The translations under genes and the position numbers were made by a program. A stretch of 64,000 nucleotides of DNA. Origin: Companilactobacillus formosensis. GTDB lineage: Bacteria; Bacillota; Bacilli; Lactobacillales; Lactobacillaceae. This document shows, piece after piece, positions 7,131-15,790 of this stretch. Under the pieces are notes generated by a model that saw only the letters and a program-made list of their open reading frames with translations, was not told the origin of the DNA and did no database searches. Positions within the stretch are counted from its first letter, which is position 1. Each line of letters starts with the position of its first letter. Location: NCBI RefSeq assembly GCF_005405305.1, contig NZ_BJDU01000001.1:60791-124790 (forward strand), in the 5' to 3' direction.

Positions 7131-7299
7131 TATCTAGTCGGTAGTGAGAGCTCTGGAAAATGCTCAGCCGCCAGATTATCCTTAGCGATTTATCGCTTAG
7201 GATAAGACCAATCTTGGAGACAGTTCCCGGTCTTGGAATTGGCTTCGAGTTGTGCCGGCAGCGTTCCAGCGTTTTCCAGAGCCGAACGGACGACGGCAG
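7131..7299 (-). repeat. Structured intergenic repeat, copy B (inverted)
   Basis: Reverse complement of the 6841-7014 family: it begins TATCTAGTCG and ends GGACGACGGCA. Outer arms GCTCTGGAAAATGCT and AGCGTTTTCCAGAGC pair almost perfectly, and an inner hairpin TTATCCTTAGCGAT / ATCGCTTAGGATAA corresponds to the copy A hairpin. It abuts the stop codon of the aldo/keto reductase gene at 7300. The stem sequences differ between copies while pairing is kept, i.e. covariation. Confidence 0.7.
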
Positions 7300-8289
7300 T
7301 TATTTCTTAATAATTTTTTCGATAGTTGTAACTTCATCATCAGTGAAATCTAGCTTGTTGATGGTATCTAAATTATCGTCTAAGTGTTTTACGCTAGTAG
7401 TTCCGATAATTACACTCGATACGACAGGATCTCTTAGAAGCCATGCTAGTGACATTTGACTCAAGGTTTGATTACGGTTTTGGGCAATGTCATTTAATTC
7501 ATTTAGTTTAGCAACTAAGGCATCTTTACCATTGGCTAATAGGGCTTTATTGGTTGGATGAATCTTGAAATCATCAGTCAATCCATCTAAGTAGCGGTCA
7601 GATAGTAGTCCTTCACATAGTGGTCCGTAGGCAATAGCACCAACGCCACCGTCTTTTAGAACATCTCTTAAACCACTGGCATCAACGTGGTTATTCAATA
7701 AATTCATACTCATTTGGTTCAAAACAACTGGTGTGCCGAGTTCCTTGAATAGTTTGAGTGCTTCTTTCATTTGGGGAACTTCAAAATTTGAAACTCCAAC
7801 GTACAATGCTTTACCAGATTTGACGATATCATCAAGAGCACGAACGGTTTCGTAGATTGGTGTTTGGTCGTCATAACGGTGAGCGTAAAGTATATCGACG
7901 TAATCTAGGTTAAGACGTTCTAGAGAAGAGTCGATTCCTTGAAGGAGAGCTTTTCTAGAAGTACCGGTACCAAAAGGTCCATCGTGAATTTCATAACCAA
8001 TTTTGGTAGAAATAACTAATTCGTCACGATATGGTTTTAAATCAGTATTCAAGACTTGTCCGAGCAATCTTTCTGAACTACCGAAGTCACCGTCACCGTA
8101 GTGGTTAGCTACATCGAAGTGGAAGACGCCACGGTCAAAAGCGTGTAGTAAAACTTTCTTGCGGTCGGCTATTGGATCGGCACTGCCATAATGGCGCCAC
8201 AATCCTAGAGAAATTGGTGGTAAAACTAGACCAGAGTTTCCAGCATGCCGCACTGGTCCTTGATAACGATTATCTGAAGCTGTATACAT
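7300..8289 (-). CDS. Aldo/keto reductase (329 aa)
   Basis: An NADPH-dependent (beta/alpha)8-barrel oxidoreductase, cytosolic. The full catalytic tetrad is visible: D59 and Y64 in HFDVANHYG, K96 in ISTKIGY, and H137 in LYAHRYD. The sequence resembles the L-glyceraldehyde-3-phosphate reductase (YghZ/GprA) branch, with GLWRHYG near residue 29 and a C-terminal SVIIGTTSVKHLDDNL cofactor-binding segment. AAAGGATG precedes the ATG at 8289. A cre-like element lies about 45 bases upstream, so carbon catabolite control is possible. The structured repeat B abuts the 3' end. Physiological substrate is unknown; small aldehydes such as methylglyoxal or glyceraldehyde phosphate are plausible. Confidence 0.82.
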   Translation of the reverse strand: MYTASDNRYQGPVRHAGNSGLVLPPISLGLWRHYGSADPIADRKKVLLHAFDRGVFHFDVANHYGDGDFGSSERLLGQVLNTDLKPYRDELVISTKIGYEIHDGPFGTGTSRKALLQGIDSSLERLNLDYVDILYAHRYDDQTPIYETVRALDDIVKSGKALYVGVSNFEVPQMKEALKLFKELGTPVVLNQMSMNLLNNHVDASGLRDVLKDGGVGAIAYGPLCEGLLSDRYLDGLTDDFKIHPTNKALLANGKDALVAKLNELNDIAQNRNQTLSQMSLAWLLRDPVVSSVIIGTTSVKHLDDNLDTINKLDFTDDEVTTIEKIIKK

Positions 8290-8333
8290 CTAATCATCCT
8301 TTCAACTACTAAGTTAACTAAATGATAAATCAC

Positions 8334-8347
8334 TGCAAACGGTTACG
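8334..8347 (-). promoter_or_regulatory. Possible cre (CcpA) site upstream of the aldo/keto reductase gene
   Basis: TGCAAACGGTTACG matches the cre consensus TGWAANCGNTNWCA at 12 of 14 positions. It lies 45 bases before the reductase start and just after the ABC permease stop codon. Weak evidence. Confidence 0.3.
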
Positions 8348-8354
8348 CAATTAA

Positions 8355-9971
8355 CTAGCCAGTAATTAAGTCACGTCTACGATAACCAAGATAACCAACA
8401 ACGATTAAAATAACGGCGATGAGTAGCTGCCACCAAAAAGTCGACACGTCAAAATTGTGAACGGGAACTTTATCGATGAAACCAAAAGGTGTGATCTTTT
8501 CAGTCCAATCAGGTAGTTTTAATAGCTTGCCGAAGTATTTTACAAAGAATCCGACGATTAAATATCCATAATTTAAACTGACTAATTTAGGTATCCAGCC
8601 TAGTAAACAAGTTGAAATACCAAGCATGATTAAAGTTGGAGACGAGTAGCCGATGAAACAATTCCAGAAGAGTTCAAATTTCAAAGGTTGGTCCATAACG
8701 GCGTTACCACCAAGGTATAATCCCAAAATACCGGCGAATAGAACCGCGACACTAGTAATAAATGCGACCAAAGTTACAGAAGAAAATAGTCTGAGACGAC
8801 TAGTAGGTTTTGAGTGGATGATCTCCAAATAGCCTTTATTTTCACCAGTTTTTAAATAATTGATGAGAGAAATACCAGGAATCAAGGCTAAAACAGCAAA
8901 GACGACAATCAAAACACTAATAAACTGTTTGATTAAAAGCAAATTAGCAGTATCAATGGCTTTGGTATCTAATAATTGACTAAACATCGGATTAGTTTTG
9001 AGAATATCGCCGATAGTGTTAAAAATTGAACCATAAGTCATACCTAAAATCATAATTCCGAAGAACCAAACTAAAATGCTGATTCGATTGAGGCGCCACA
9101 ATAATGAAATTGGTCCATGTAAGAAGACACTGGCATTTTTTCGTCCCGGTCTAGTAGCAATCAAGCCACAACCGATGTCACGATGTCCATTGAGATAAAA
9201 GGCTAGGATTATCAAAAGTACGGAAACTAAGAGCATGAAGAGGACTGGCAACCAGTTGTTATCTTGATAAGTTGAGAACTTTTCGACCCAACCTAAAGGA
9301 ACAAACCAAGTGTATTTGGGATGCGTGACGTCAGTGATCATTCTAGCGATGTACATTACCGCAAAAATTAAATAAGCGAGTATCGTTGCAGAACGTGAAT
9401 TGTCACTCAACTGAGCTATCACAGCGGCCACAGTAGCGAACATGAAGCCAGCTGCACCCAATCCGATACCTAGCAAGAAATTACCGTTAGTATCAGTTCC
9501 AGATAAACCAGCGAATTGTAGTCCGATAGCGTAAATCAAACCAATGCCAAAATTTAAAACGAAGCTTTCAATCAGGACCGCTGCTAAATGCGACATCCGA
9601 CCGACTGCGTGTGATTGAATCAATTCTAAAACGCCGGATTCTTCTTCGCCACGGGTATTTTTGATTACGAAATAGTAGTTCATAATTACCGCAAAGATAG
9701 CCATGAAGACGGTCATTTCAGCCGCAAAGACGTCAGCACTAGTGTAAGGACCTTGGGGTATTTTTCCAAAGAGTGAGACCATTGCTGGAGTTTTGAGAGT
9801 TTTAACGATTTGGTCGATGCCAGCTTTTGTACCGTAGAGACTAGTGAATTTACCAGCAACGCCAACAAATAGAGCAATCAAGACTAAAGCCCAGAGTGAT
9901 AGTTTGAGCCAGTCACGTTTGAAATTAAATTTGGTTAAGAAAAGAGTTTTTTGGAATCTTTTAGTTTGCAT
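8355..9971 (-). CDS. ABC transporter permease, exporter type (538 aa)
   Basis: Start set at ATG 9971 because AGGTGG lies 6 bases upstream; the longer in-frame version lacks a ribosome site. It overlaps the 3' end of the ATPase gene by 11 bases, indicating translational coupling. The protein has about 12 hydrophobic helices arranged as two homologous halves, like the large ABC-2 permeases annotated as polyketide-antibiotic exporters. With the ATPase and the divergent TetR regulator it forms a probable drug or lipid export system in the membrane. Substrate unknown. Confidence 0.75.
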   Translation of the reverse strand: MQTKRFQKTLFLTKFNFKRDWLKLSLWALVLIALFVGVAGKFTSLYGTKAGIDQIVKTLKTPAMVSLFGKIPQGPYTSADVFAAEMTVFMAIFAVIMNYYFVIKNTRGEEESGVLELIQSHAVGRMSHLAAVLIESFVLNFGIGLIYAIGLQFAGLSGTDTNGNFLLGIGLGAAGFMFATVAAVIAQLSDNSRSATILAYLIFAVMYIARMITDVTHPKYTWFVPLGWVEKFSTYQDNNWLPVLFMLLVSVLLIILAFYLNGHRDIGCGLIATRPGRKNASVFLHGPISLLWRLNRISILVWFFGIMILGMTYGSIFNTIGDILKTNPMFSQLLDTKAIDTANLLLIKQFISVLIVVFAVLALIPGISLINYLKTGENKGYLEIIHSKPTSRLRLFSSVTLVAFITSVAVLFAGILGLYLGGNAVMDQPLKFELFWNCFIGYSSPTLIMLGISTCLLGWIPKLVSLNYGYLIVGFFVKYFGKLLKLPDWTEKITPFGFIDKVPVHNFDVSTFWWQLLIAVILIVVGYLGYRRRDLITG

Positions 9972-10881
9972 GTTGATCCACCTCGTTGGAATCATAATAA
10001 CGAAGGAATAAATCTTCTAGGGTTGGTGGTGTAGCTTGGATAGAGAGGATTTGCTTCTTAGATAAGTAATCCATCACGGCATCCAAATGGTCCGAATCGA
10101 CGGCTAGAGTTTGGCTGCCGTTATTTTCCGTAACGACGTTATGGACACCAATCAAAGTTGGTAATTCGGGGGTAGGTTCGGCGGTTTGAACTTTGATAAC
10201 AGTTCTAGTCAGATGTCTCATTTGTTCCAAAGTACCAGTCTCGACGATTTCACCGTTACGGATAATGCCGATTCGGTCGCACATTTTTTCTACTTCGGAT
10301 AAGATGTGACTTGACAATAAAACGGCTTTGCCAGCTTGTTTGAGCTTGAGCACTTCTTGTTGGAAAACTTCTTCATTCAAAGGATCTAATCCAGAAGTAG
10401 GTTCATCGAAAATATACAACTGAGCTTCTGTCGACAAGGCCGCAATCAAGGCGACTTTTTGACGGTTACCTTTGGAATAAGTACGAGCTTTCTTAGTAGG
10501 GTCGAGTTGAAATCTTTTGATTAACTCATCAGTTTTTTGAGTGTGGCGATTATGACTGAGTTTTAAAAACAAGTCGATGATTTCACCACCGGTCAGATTA
10601 GGCCACAAGTAAACATCACCGGGGACATAGGCTAGATGTTGATGAATTTTGACGGCGTCCTTGAAAACATCACGTCCAAAGATGGTTGCTTTACCGCCAG
10701 ATGCTCGTAAGATTCCGAGAAGAGTCCGAATCGTGGTCGATTTCCCAGCACCATTAGGTCCGATAAATCCAAAGACTTCCCCGGGGTAAATATCAAAAGT
10801 GATATTTTTTAAAGCTTGGAATTTACCGAATCTCTTTTGAAGATGATCGACATGTAAAGTTGGTTTTGGTTGATTAAACAT
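9961..10881 (-). CDS. ABC transporter ATP-binding protein (306 aa)
   Basis: Energises the permease encoded directly downstream. Walker A is GPNGAGKST (about residue 41-49), the signature is YSKGNRQKVAL (a degenerate LSGGQ, as in DrrA-like exporters), Walker B is LYIFDEPTSGLDP, and the switch histidine is in LLSSHILSEVE. The C-terminal ~90 residues are a regulatory extension as in DrrA-type proteins. TAAATTATT with GAGGTAA precedes the ATG at 10881. It is divergent from a TetR gene, with an inverted repeat in between that may be its operator. Confidence 0.85.
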   Translation of the reverse strand: MFNQPKPTLHVDHLQKRFGKFQALKNITFDIYPGEVFGFIGPNGAGKSTTIRTLLGILRASGGKATIFGRDVFKDAVKIHQHLAYVPGDVYLWPNLTGGEIIDLFLKLSHNRHTQKTDELIKRFQLDPTKKARTYSKGNRQKVALIAALSTEAQLYIFDEPTSGLDPLNEEVFQQEVLKLKQAGKAVLLSSHILSEVEKMCDRIGIIRNGEIVETGTLEQMRHLTRTVIKVQTAEPTPELPTLIGVHNVVTENNGSQTLAVDSDHLDAVMDYLSKKQILSIQATPPTLEDLFLRYYDSNEVDQHAN

Positions 10882-10916
10882 AATAATTTACCTCTAAAAA
10901 TGAAATATAATTCTTG

Positions 10917-10930
10917 AATAGTTCACTATT
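10917..10930. promoter_or_regulatory. Candidate TetR operator between the ABC operon and its regulator
   Basis: AATAGTTCACTATT is a palindrome (arms AATAG/CTATT) in the divergent spacer, and TGAACTATT recurs inverted at 10987-10995. The location fits autoregulation and repression of the ABC operon by the adjacent TetR protein. Inference only. Confidence 0.4.
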
Positions 10931-11075
10931 TACCGAGTATATTAAAGCTGGGTATTATGCTTGTCAATCGCGAAATAATGGGCTTTTGAACTATTTTGTG
11001 AGTCGATTTTAGAAAGATTGATAGATTAAGCCAAAAACTGAAATATTTAATAAAAAATTTTTCGAGGAATTTATT

Positions 11076-11669
11076 ATGACCAATAATTTAAAACGTAAAA
11101 AAGATAAAAGACAGACAATTTTAGATGCAGCAACTAAAGTGTTTTTGGAAAAAGGCTATAAAAAAACCTCCATAGCAAATATTGCTAAAGAGGCAAAGGC
11201 TTCTCAAGTGACTTTGTATAAGTATTTTCCTAGTAAAGTGGCTTTAGGACGAGCCGTTATTATTAAATTAATTATTGATGGTTATTCTGAATACGACAAA
11301 TTACTAGATAATGACGCACAATCATTTGTCGAAAAAATGAAAGTAATGATGAGTAATAGTTCGAGCTTGGCTGATGGTATTAATGATGATTTCGTAGTAT
11401 TTTTACAAAAAGAATTCAGTGGTCAAAATGGTGATACTAGTGTAGTGAAAGTCTACAATCAGTACAAACGTAATTTTTGGTTTAAGTTGCTAGATCAAGG
11501 TCGTCAAGAAGGGGTTATAAGTGATGAAGTAACCAATGAAGGCGCAATGATTTTCTTAGATTTATTTATTAATTATTCAATGAACGCTAAAGAAAATGGT
11601 GTCGTTGCCTTAAAAAATCACGAGAAGGACATCATTCACTTATTCTTTTATGGAATTATGGGACGTTAA
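11076..11669 (+). CDS. TetR/AcrR family transcriptional regulator (197 aa)
   Basis: The N-terminal helix-turn-helix is clear: KRQTILDAATKVFLEKGYKK followed by TSIANIAKEAKASQVTLYKY, ending FPSKVALGRAVI. The C-terminal ~130 residues are a helical ligand and dimerisation domain with no close match recalled. CGAGGAATTT precedes ATG 11076. It is transcribed divergently from the ABC exporter operon, the usual arrangement of a local repressor that senses the exported compound. Its 3' end overlaps the convergent glycosylase gene by 30 bases. Confidence 0.85.
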   Translation: MTNNLKRKKDKRQTILDAATKVFLEKGYKKTSIANIAKEAKASQVTLYKYFPSKVALGRAVIIKLIIDGYSEYDKLLDNDAQSFVEKMKVMMSNSSSLADGINDDFVVFLQKEFSGQNGDTSVVKVYNQYKRNFWFKLLDQGRQEGVISDEVTNEGAMIFLDLFINYSMNAKENGVVALKNHEKDIIHLFFYGIMGR

Positions 11670-12290
11670 TCCTGGTAATAATAGTTGGTAATCACGGAAA
11701 TAGTCACTCTTGAGTTTGCCAAATTCATCGATTAAAGCGTGCAATTCTTCAGCTTGTTTGGAATCCATTTGGAAATCTTTTTGAACGGCATTTTTGAGTT
11801 GCATGTAAGTGGGCCGTTTTGTAAAAGTATGCAGTTGAGTGAAGAGTTTCATGGCATAGTTGTCGGCTACAAAGACAGGACGATGGAAGTAGTAGAGCAG
11901 TAACACGTCAGCCGTTTCGTTGCCGATGCCTTTGAGAGCTAATAATCTTTTGCGTAGAAGATTTGTTGGGAGTTTTTCCCATTCATCGAAATCATTCACG
12001 TAGGCTGTTAAGAGTGAACGTAAGTAGATAGCTTTGTTGTGGAAGAAACCACTAGGTTGGATCAGTTGTTCTAAGTCAGCAGCAGATAACTGCAAAATTT
12101 TATCAGCTTCAAAGTCGGTTGCTTTTTTGAGATTATTTAAAGATTTAGCGACGTTTTTTGAGTTAGTATTTTGGATCAAAATCATTCCCGAAAGCATTTC
12201 CTCGGTCTTTTCAGCTGGCCACCAATTTTGTGGTCCGAGTTTTTTAGTAAGTAATTTTAGTAGTTCGTAAATATCGATTTGTGTGTACAA
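11640..12290 (-). CDS. Endonuclease III-like DNA glycosylase lacking the Fe-S cluster (216 aa)
   Basis: A HhH-GPD superfamily base-excision protein. The helix-hairpin-helix LLALKGIGNETADVLLLYY and the catalytic Asp D143 in FVADNY are visible. At the position of the endonuclease III lyase lysine (K120 in E. coli, 18 residues before the Asp) there is E125, so it should be a monofunctional glycosylase without beta-lyase activity. The C-terminal four-cysteine Fe-S loop is absent; the protein ends soon after the last helix. This matches the group of Fe-S-free endonuclease III relatives in Firmicutes, some of which act on alkylated bases. Substrate base unknown. Convergent with and overlapping the TetR gene. 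Confidence 0.72.
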   Translation of the reverse strand: MYTQIDIYELLKLLTKKLGPQNWWPAEKTEEMLSGMILIQNTNSKNVAKSLNNLKKATDFEADKILQLSAADLEQLIQPSGFFHNKAIYLRSLLTAYVNDFDEWEKLPTNLLRKRLLALKGIGNETADVLLLYYFHRPVFVADNYAMKLFTQLHTFTKRPTYMQLKNAVQKDFQMDSKQAEELHALIDEFGKLKSDYFRDYQLLLPGLTSHNSIKE

Positions 12291-12442
12291 AGTAATTTCC
12301 CCCAGAAATCAATTATCTAATATGTTGACAGAAAAAGGGTATATTTTCTCTTGGATACGTTTTCATAAGCTTTTGCGATTATTTCAGAAAAATAATTGTG
12401 ATACGATAATATACGCTGATTAATTATGGGGGTGTAATTATT

Positions 12443-12706
12443 ATGGGTATTATTTTTGTTATAGGTTCGATTACGTCTCTGATCCTTGAGAAATATGTTT
12501 TAGCAAATAATTCACACGTTTGGTTGGGAGCTGTCGAACCAGTAATTTCAATTATTTTTATAATTAGTTTAATGTTAACTGACTATATGAAATTTGATGT
12601 TTTAAATGTTATTTTGGCAGTCGTATACGTTTCACTAAGTTTTATTTTTTGGGGACAAGGAAACGATTTATACCATCAAAGAGTCGTTAATCGAATATAT
12701 GAATAG
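12443..12706 (+). CDS. Small membrane protein of unknown function (87 aa)
   Basis: ATG 12443 follows GGGGGTG by about nine bases. The product has three hydrophobic segments (about 2-18, 29-46 and 54-70) and a short polar tail ending NRIYE. No domain is recognised. It is a single-gene unit with a strong terminator directly after it. Nothing in the surroundings suggests a role. Confidence 0.6.
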   Translation: MGIIFVIGSITSLILEKYVLANNSHVWLGAVEPVISIIFIISLMLTDYMKFDVLNVILAVVYVSLSFIFWGQGNDLYHQRVVNRIYE

Positions 12707-12719
12707 GATTTATTCTATT

Positions 12720-12768
12720 AAAAAGGACTTTACTAGAGTGTAAGACAAATTCTGGTAAAGTCCTTTTT
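12720..12768. terminator. Bidirectional Rho-independent terminator
   Basis: GGACTTTACTAGA (12725-12737) pairs with TCTGGTAAAGTCC (12751-12763) and is flanked by A and T tracts. It serves the convergent genes on either side. Confidence 0.85.
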
Positions 12769-12769
12769 G

Positions 12770-13105
12770 TTAATAATCAGATAAAAATGAACCGATCATT
12801 GCCGCAAAGATGAAGAAGTAAAGAAGTACTACTAATATGACAAGGGCAAATTGGAATATTCCGGCACGATTCCATGTTGCCTGAACAGCTTTAAAAGTTT
12901 CCACATCGCTGTAGTTACCTTTTTGCCAAGCCCAAGTGTTGCCCTTGAATCCAACGACGAAGATCCAAAAAATATTAAAAATTGGAATCAAGCAGAGTAG
13001 TGGTAAATAGGTTTTGTTGCCAATTCCCCAGATAAAATTAAACATAAAGGCTCCCCAGTTCCAACCCTTGATTTCATTTGGTACAGTTCTTCCAGTTTCG
13101 TTCAT
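12770..13105 (-). CDS. Small membrane protein (111 aa), unknown function
   Basis: The N-terminus reads TVPNEIKGWNWGAFMFNFIW, followed by one hydrophobic hairpin (about 33-52), a polar segment GNTWAWQKGNYSDVETFKAVQ and a C-terminal helix of about 25 residues. This GWNWGAF..W-I-W-G pattern occurs in many short lactobacillus membrane proteins of unknown function, reminiscent of the DUF2628-like group. CAT at 13103-13105 is preceded by AAAAGGGGAAAATT. It has its own terminator shared with the convergent gene. Confidence 0.6.
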   Translation of the reverse strand: MNETGRTVPNEIKGWNWGAFMFNFIWGIGNKTYLPLLCLIPIFNIFWIFVVGFKGNTWAWQKGNYSDVETFKAVQATWNRAGIFQFALVILVVLLYFFIFAAMIGSFLSDY

Positions 13106-13173
13106 AATTTTCCCCTTTTACAATAAATTGTGCAGTAAGTATATCGTAAAGAGAAATTTCTAACTACAAAAAA

Positions 13174-13905
13174 TCAACGTTTTAGCAATAAAATTAATCC
13201 AAAGATAATCAAGACCATGTAAACGTACTTAGTAAAATGCTGGCTGTCGATTTTTGAATTGATCCAATTTCCTAGAGGTATCACGATTAACAATAAAGGG
13301 ATGATCATTGCAAGTAACTTGATAACTTCAATATTCCACATACCAGAGGCCACTTGACTCAAAACGACCAAACTACCGACACAGACGAAATGCCCTTGTA
13401 GGATACCGCGTAACTTGTCGGCGTCCCATTTTTTGGCTGTACCGTAGACGACGATGGGAACACCGTGACTGTTAAATGAGGCACCCAAAATTCCCGAAAC
13501 GATTCCAGCTAGATAGTCGTATTTGTCACTAATTTTCAAATTAGAAGTTTTTTGATGTTTTAAGGCATAGAGATTGTATACGCCATAAATTACGATAAAA
13601 CTTCCTAATACTTTCATGATGATTTGTGGAGAACCGAGCTTGATAATCAAAATACCAACAGGAATCCCCAAAATTGAACCAATAACTAGTCGCTTAAGGG
13701 TTGCTAAATCGATGTGTTGGCGATATTTCAAAGCTACCGGAACTGCTACGATCAAACCTAAAGCTCCAATCAAGGCAGTTGAAGTTTGTAAGTCAAAGGC
13801 TATCAAAGCTAGTAACGGCATGGTAACTAGAGCTTCACCGAATCCAAAAACAGTCCGCATCAAAGCTCCAAATAAGGCAATTAAAACTACGATAAAGTAA
13901 GTCAT
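13174..13905 (-). CDS. TSUP family transporter, TauE/SafE type (243 aa)
   Basis: A membrane protein with 7-8 hydrophobic helices in two halves. The conserved N-terminal GALMRTVFGFGEALVTMPLL and the second-half GIVSGILGASFNSHGVP segments are hallmarks of TauE/SafE (TSUP) proteins, which are proposed to export sulfite, sulfoacetate or other small sulfur-containing anions. AAAGGATAAATTTA precedes the ATG. It is monocistronic and followed by no obvious partner. Substrate cannot be told. Confidence 0.78.
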   Translation of the reverse strand: MTYFIVVLIALFGALMRTVFGFGEALVTMPLLALIAFDLQTSTALIGALGLIVAVPVALKYRQHIDLATLKRLVIGSILGIPVGILIIKLGSPQIIMKVLGSFIVIYGVYNLYALKHQKTSNLKISDKYDYLAGIVSGILGASFNSHGVPIVVYGTAKKWDADKLRGILQGHFVCVGSLVVLSQVASGMWNIEVIKLLAMIIPLLLIVIPLGNWINSKIDSQHFTKYVYMVLIIFGLILLLKR

Positions 13906-14013
13906 TAAATTTATCCTTTCTTAATAGATGATGTCTATAATATTGTTATAGAAAAATTCTCTTTGATATAATGGCTCCAAGATAAGTAAAAATAGCAGAA
14001 GGGAGATAACAAG

Positions 14014-14139
14014 ATGGATAATACTGATAAAGAAAGAACTGCACATTTGAAAGCACCATTAACAGATGCTGAAAAGCAAACCCAATCTATATCTCCAACT
14101 ATCAAAGTTAAAGAAGAATTTAGATCTGATAAAAAATAG
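14014..14139 (+). CDS. Short hydrophilic protein (41 aa), unknown
   Basis: ATG 14014 is preceded by GGGAG at 14001, and a clear terminator follows the TAG at 14137-14139. The peptide begins MDNTDKERTAHLKAPLTDAE and ends KEEFRSDKK; it is very polar and probably disordered. A TATAAT-like box (near 13965) precedes it. The combination of promoter, ribosome site and terminator supports a real small gene. No function can be assigned. Confidence 0.5.
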   Translation: MDNTDKERTAHLKAPLTDAEKQTQSISPTIKVKEEFRSDKK

Positions 14140-14152
14140 AATTCTCAAAAAT

Positions 14153-14183
14153 AAGAGGGCCAAGTTAGACTTGGTCCTCTTTT
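14153..14183. terminator. Rho-independent terminator
   Basis: AAGAGGGCCAAGT / ACTTGGTCCTCTT hairpin with T tail on the plus strand and A tract on the other. It terminates the small gene and the convergent cardiolipin synthase gene. Confidence 0.85.
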
Positions 14184-14193
14184 GTGATATTCT

Positions 14194-15660
14194 CTACAGA
14201 ATTGGTGATAAGAGTCGTGAAAATCTTTGTTTAAAGTGAAGCCACATACCTTGTTCCTTGATGATTTCTGGCGTCAAAAGAATTGAGTCATCCATATCTT
14301 TTTTGATGGAACGAGTAATTTGGTGTGCGACTTTGGCGTCGTAAATAAAGGCGTTAGCTTCGAAGTTCAATGAGTAACTTCTGAAGTCGTGGTTCATTGA
14401 ACCTACAGAACATATTTTATCATCAAAGACAGATGTTTTGGCATGTAAGAAACCTTTTTGATAACTATAAATTTTAATTCCGTAAGTCGTTAGTAAATTA
14501 GCATAATATTGTGTTGCTCGATAGATAAATGGGTGGTCTGGCATACAAGGAATCATGATCCTGACGTCGACTCCAGATCTTGCGGCAATCGTTAGAGCAG
14601 TGAACATGGCATCGTCAGGGACTAAATAAGGCGATTGAATCCAGACACTCTTTTTAGCACTGACAATCATATCGATGAAACCATCTTTTAGGATTTCCTC
14701 ACGGTTATCTGGTCCGTCAGAAATTATTTGGATAGGTAGGTTAGCATCGGTATTGAATTTGTCAGATGGGAAGTATTTTTCCAAAAATTCCAACGGTTCG
14801 GCGTTGCGGTCTAGAGAAGCATTCCAGTCACGAAAGAATCTTTCTTGTAACAACAACGTAGCGGCACCGAAGATTCTTGAATGGGTGTCACGCCAATAAC
14901 CGAATTTCTCAGTAGTGTTGACGTATTGGTCACCAACATTGAATCCACCGATCCAACCGGTTGTACCATCGATAACAACGATTTTTCTGTGCAAGTGATA
15001 ATTCAAACGGGTTTTAGCAATCACGTTTTTAGAAGTGATAAAAGGTAAAACCTCACCACCAGCAGCTTGAAATTTCTTGAAGTATTTAGGTTTAGTTCCA
15101 CCAGAACCCCATGGATCATAGAGAATTCTGACTTCGAGACCTTCTTTAGCTTTTTGGGTTAATAAGTCTAAGAACTGGTCACCGATATTACTCTTGATAA
15201 AAGCGTAGTATTCCACGTGAACAGTTTCTTTGGCTTTTTTGATATCTTCAAACATGCTTTTGAATTTTTCTTGTCCATCGAAGAAGAGTTCAATCTCATT
15301 GTGACGCGTCAGTGGCGCTTCTTCGGTCTCATTGAAGAATCTTATTATATGGTCGGCATAACGCGTCTCATCGTAACGAGAGGCGTTTTGAGGACGTTTT
15401 TGAGCAGCTATGGCCATTTTCTTTAGTTGGCTTAAACTGTAATGTTCTTGTCGGCTAATATTAAAGATCTTTTCTTGAGCAATCCCACGACCCAAGAAAG
15501 CGTATATAAGGAATCCGACAATTGGTAATAACACGAGAACTAAAATCCAAGCCCAGGTAGTAACGATATTACGAGGCCTGTGGAAGACAGTAATCAGCGC
15601 TGAAATTGTATTGACTATTAAGATAATGAGAATTAGCCAAATGATCCAAATATCAATCAT
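14194..15660 (-). CDS. cls: Cardiolipin synthase (488 aa)
   Basis: A membrane-bound phospholipase-D-superfamily enzyme that condenses two phosphatidylglycerols into cardiolipin plus glycerol. Two N-terminal transmembrane helices (about 3-25 and 35-57) precede two HKD motifs: HLHRKIVVID (H224, K226, D231) and FLHAKTSVFD (H406, K408, D413), each followed by the expected GG/GS-N segments. Length is normal for Firmicute Cls. Monocistronic, with a shared terminator downstream. A role in membrane adaptation to acid or osmotic stress is usual for the family. Confidence 0.92.
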   Translation of the reverse strand: MIDIWIIWLILIILIVNTISALITVFHRPRNIVTTWAWILVLVLLPIVGFLIYAFLGRGIAQEKIFNISRQEHYSLSQLKKMAIAAQKRPQNASRYDETRYADHIIRFFNETEEAPLTRHNEIELFFDGQEKFKSMFEDIKKAKETVHVEYYAFIKSNIGDQFLDLLTQKAKEGLEVRILYDPWGSGGTKPKYFKKFQAAGGEVLPFITSKNVIAKTRLNYHLHRKIVVIDGTTGWIGGFNVGDQYVNTTEKFGYWRDTHSRIFGAATLLLQERFFRDWNASLDRNAEPLEFLEKYFPSDKFNTDANLPIQIISDGPDNREEILKDGFIDMIVSAKKSVWIQSPYLVPDDAMFTALTIAARSGVDVRIMIPCMPDHPFIYRATQYYANLLTTYGIKIYSYQKGFLHAKTSVFDDKICSVGSMNHDFRSYSLNFEANAFIYDAKVAHQITRSIKKDMDDSILLTPEIIKEQGMWLHFKQRFSRLLSPIL

Positions 15661-15746
15661 AAAATAAATTCCCCTCTATTATTCTTAATAGAAAGTTTAC
15701 TTCAAAATGCTCATAAAATCTAATTTTTAGAGTTCTTAAGCAAAAT

Positions 15747-15773
15747 AAAAAAAGCCCAGTAATAGGCTTTTTT
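15747..15773 (-). terminator. Rho-independent terminator
   Basis: AAAAAAAGCC / GGCTTTTTT hairpin with an 8-base loop, directly after the stop codon of the small membrane-protein gene on the minus strand. Confidence 0.75.
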
Positions 15774-15790
15774 GATAATAAGAATTCAAG

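Noticed and set aside
12356-12370. cre-like sequence TGAAAACGTATCCA on the minus strand
   Set aside because: Only 12 of 14 matches and no obvious sugar-related gene beside it.
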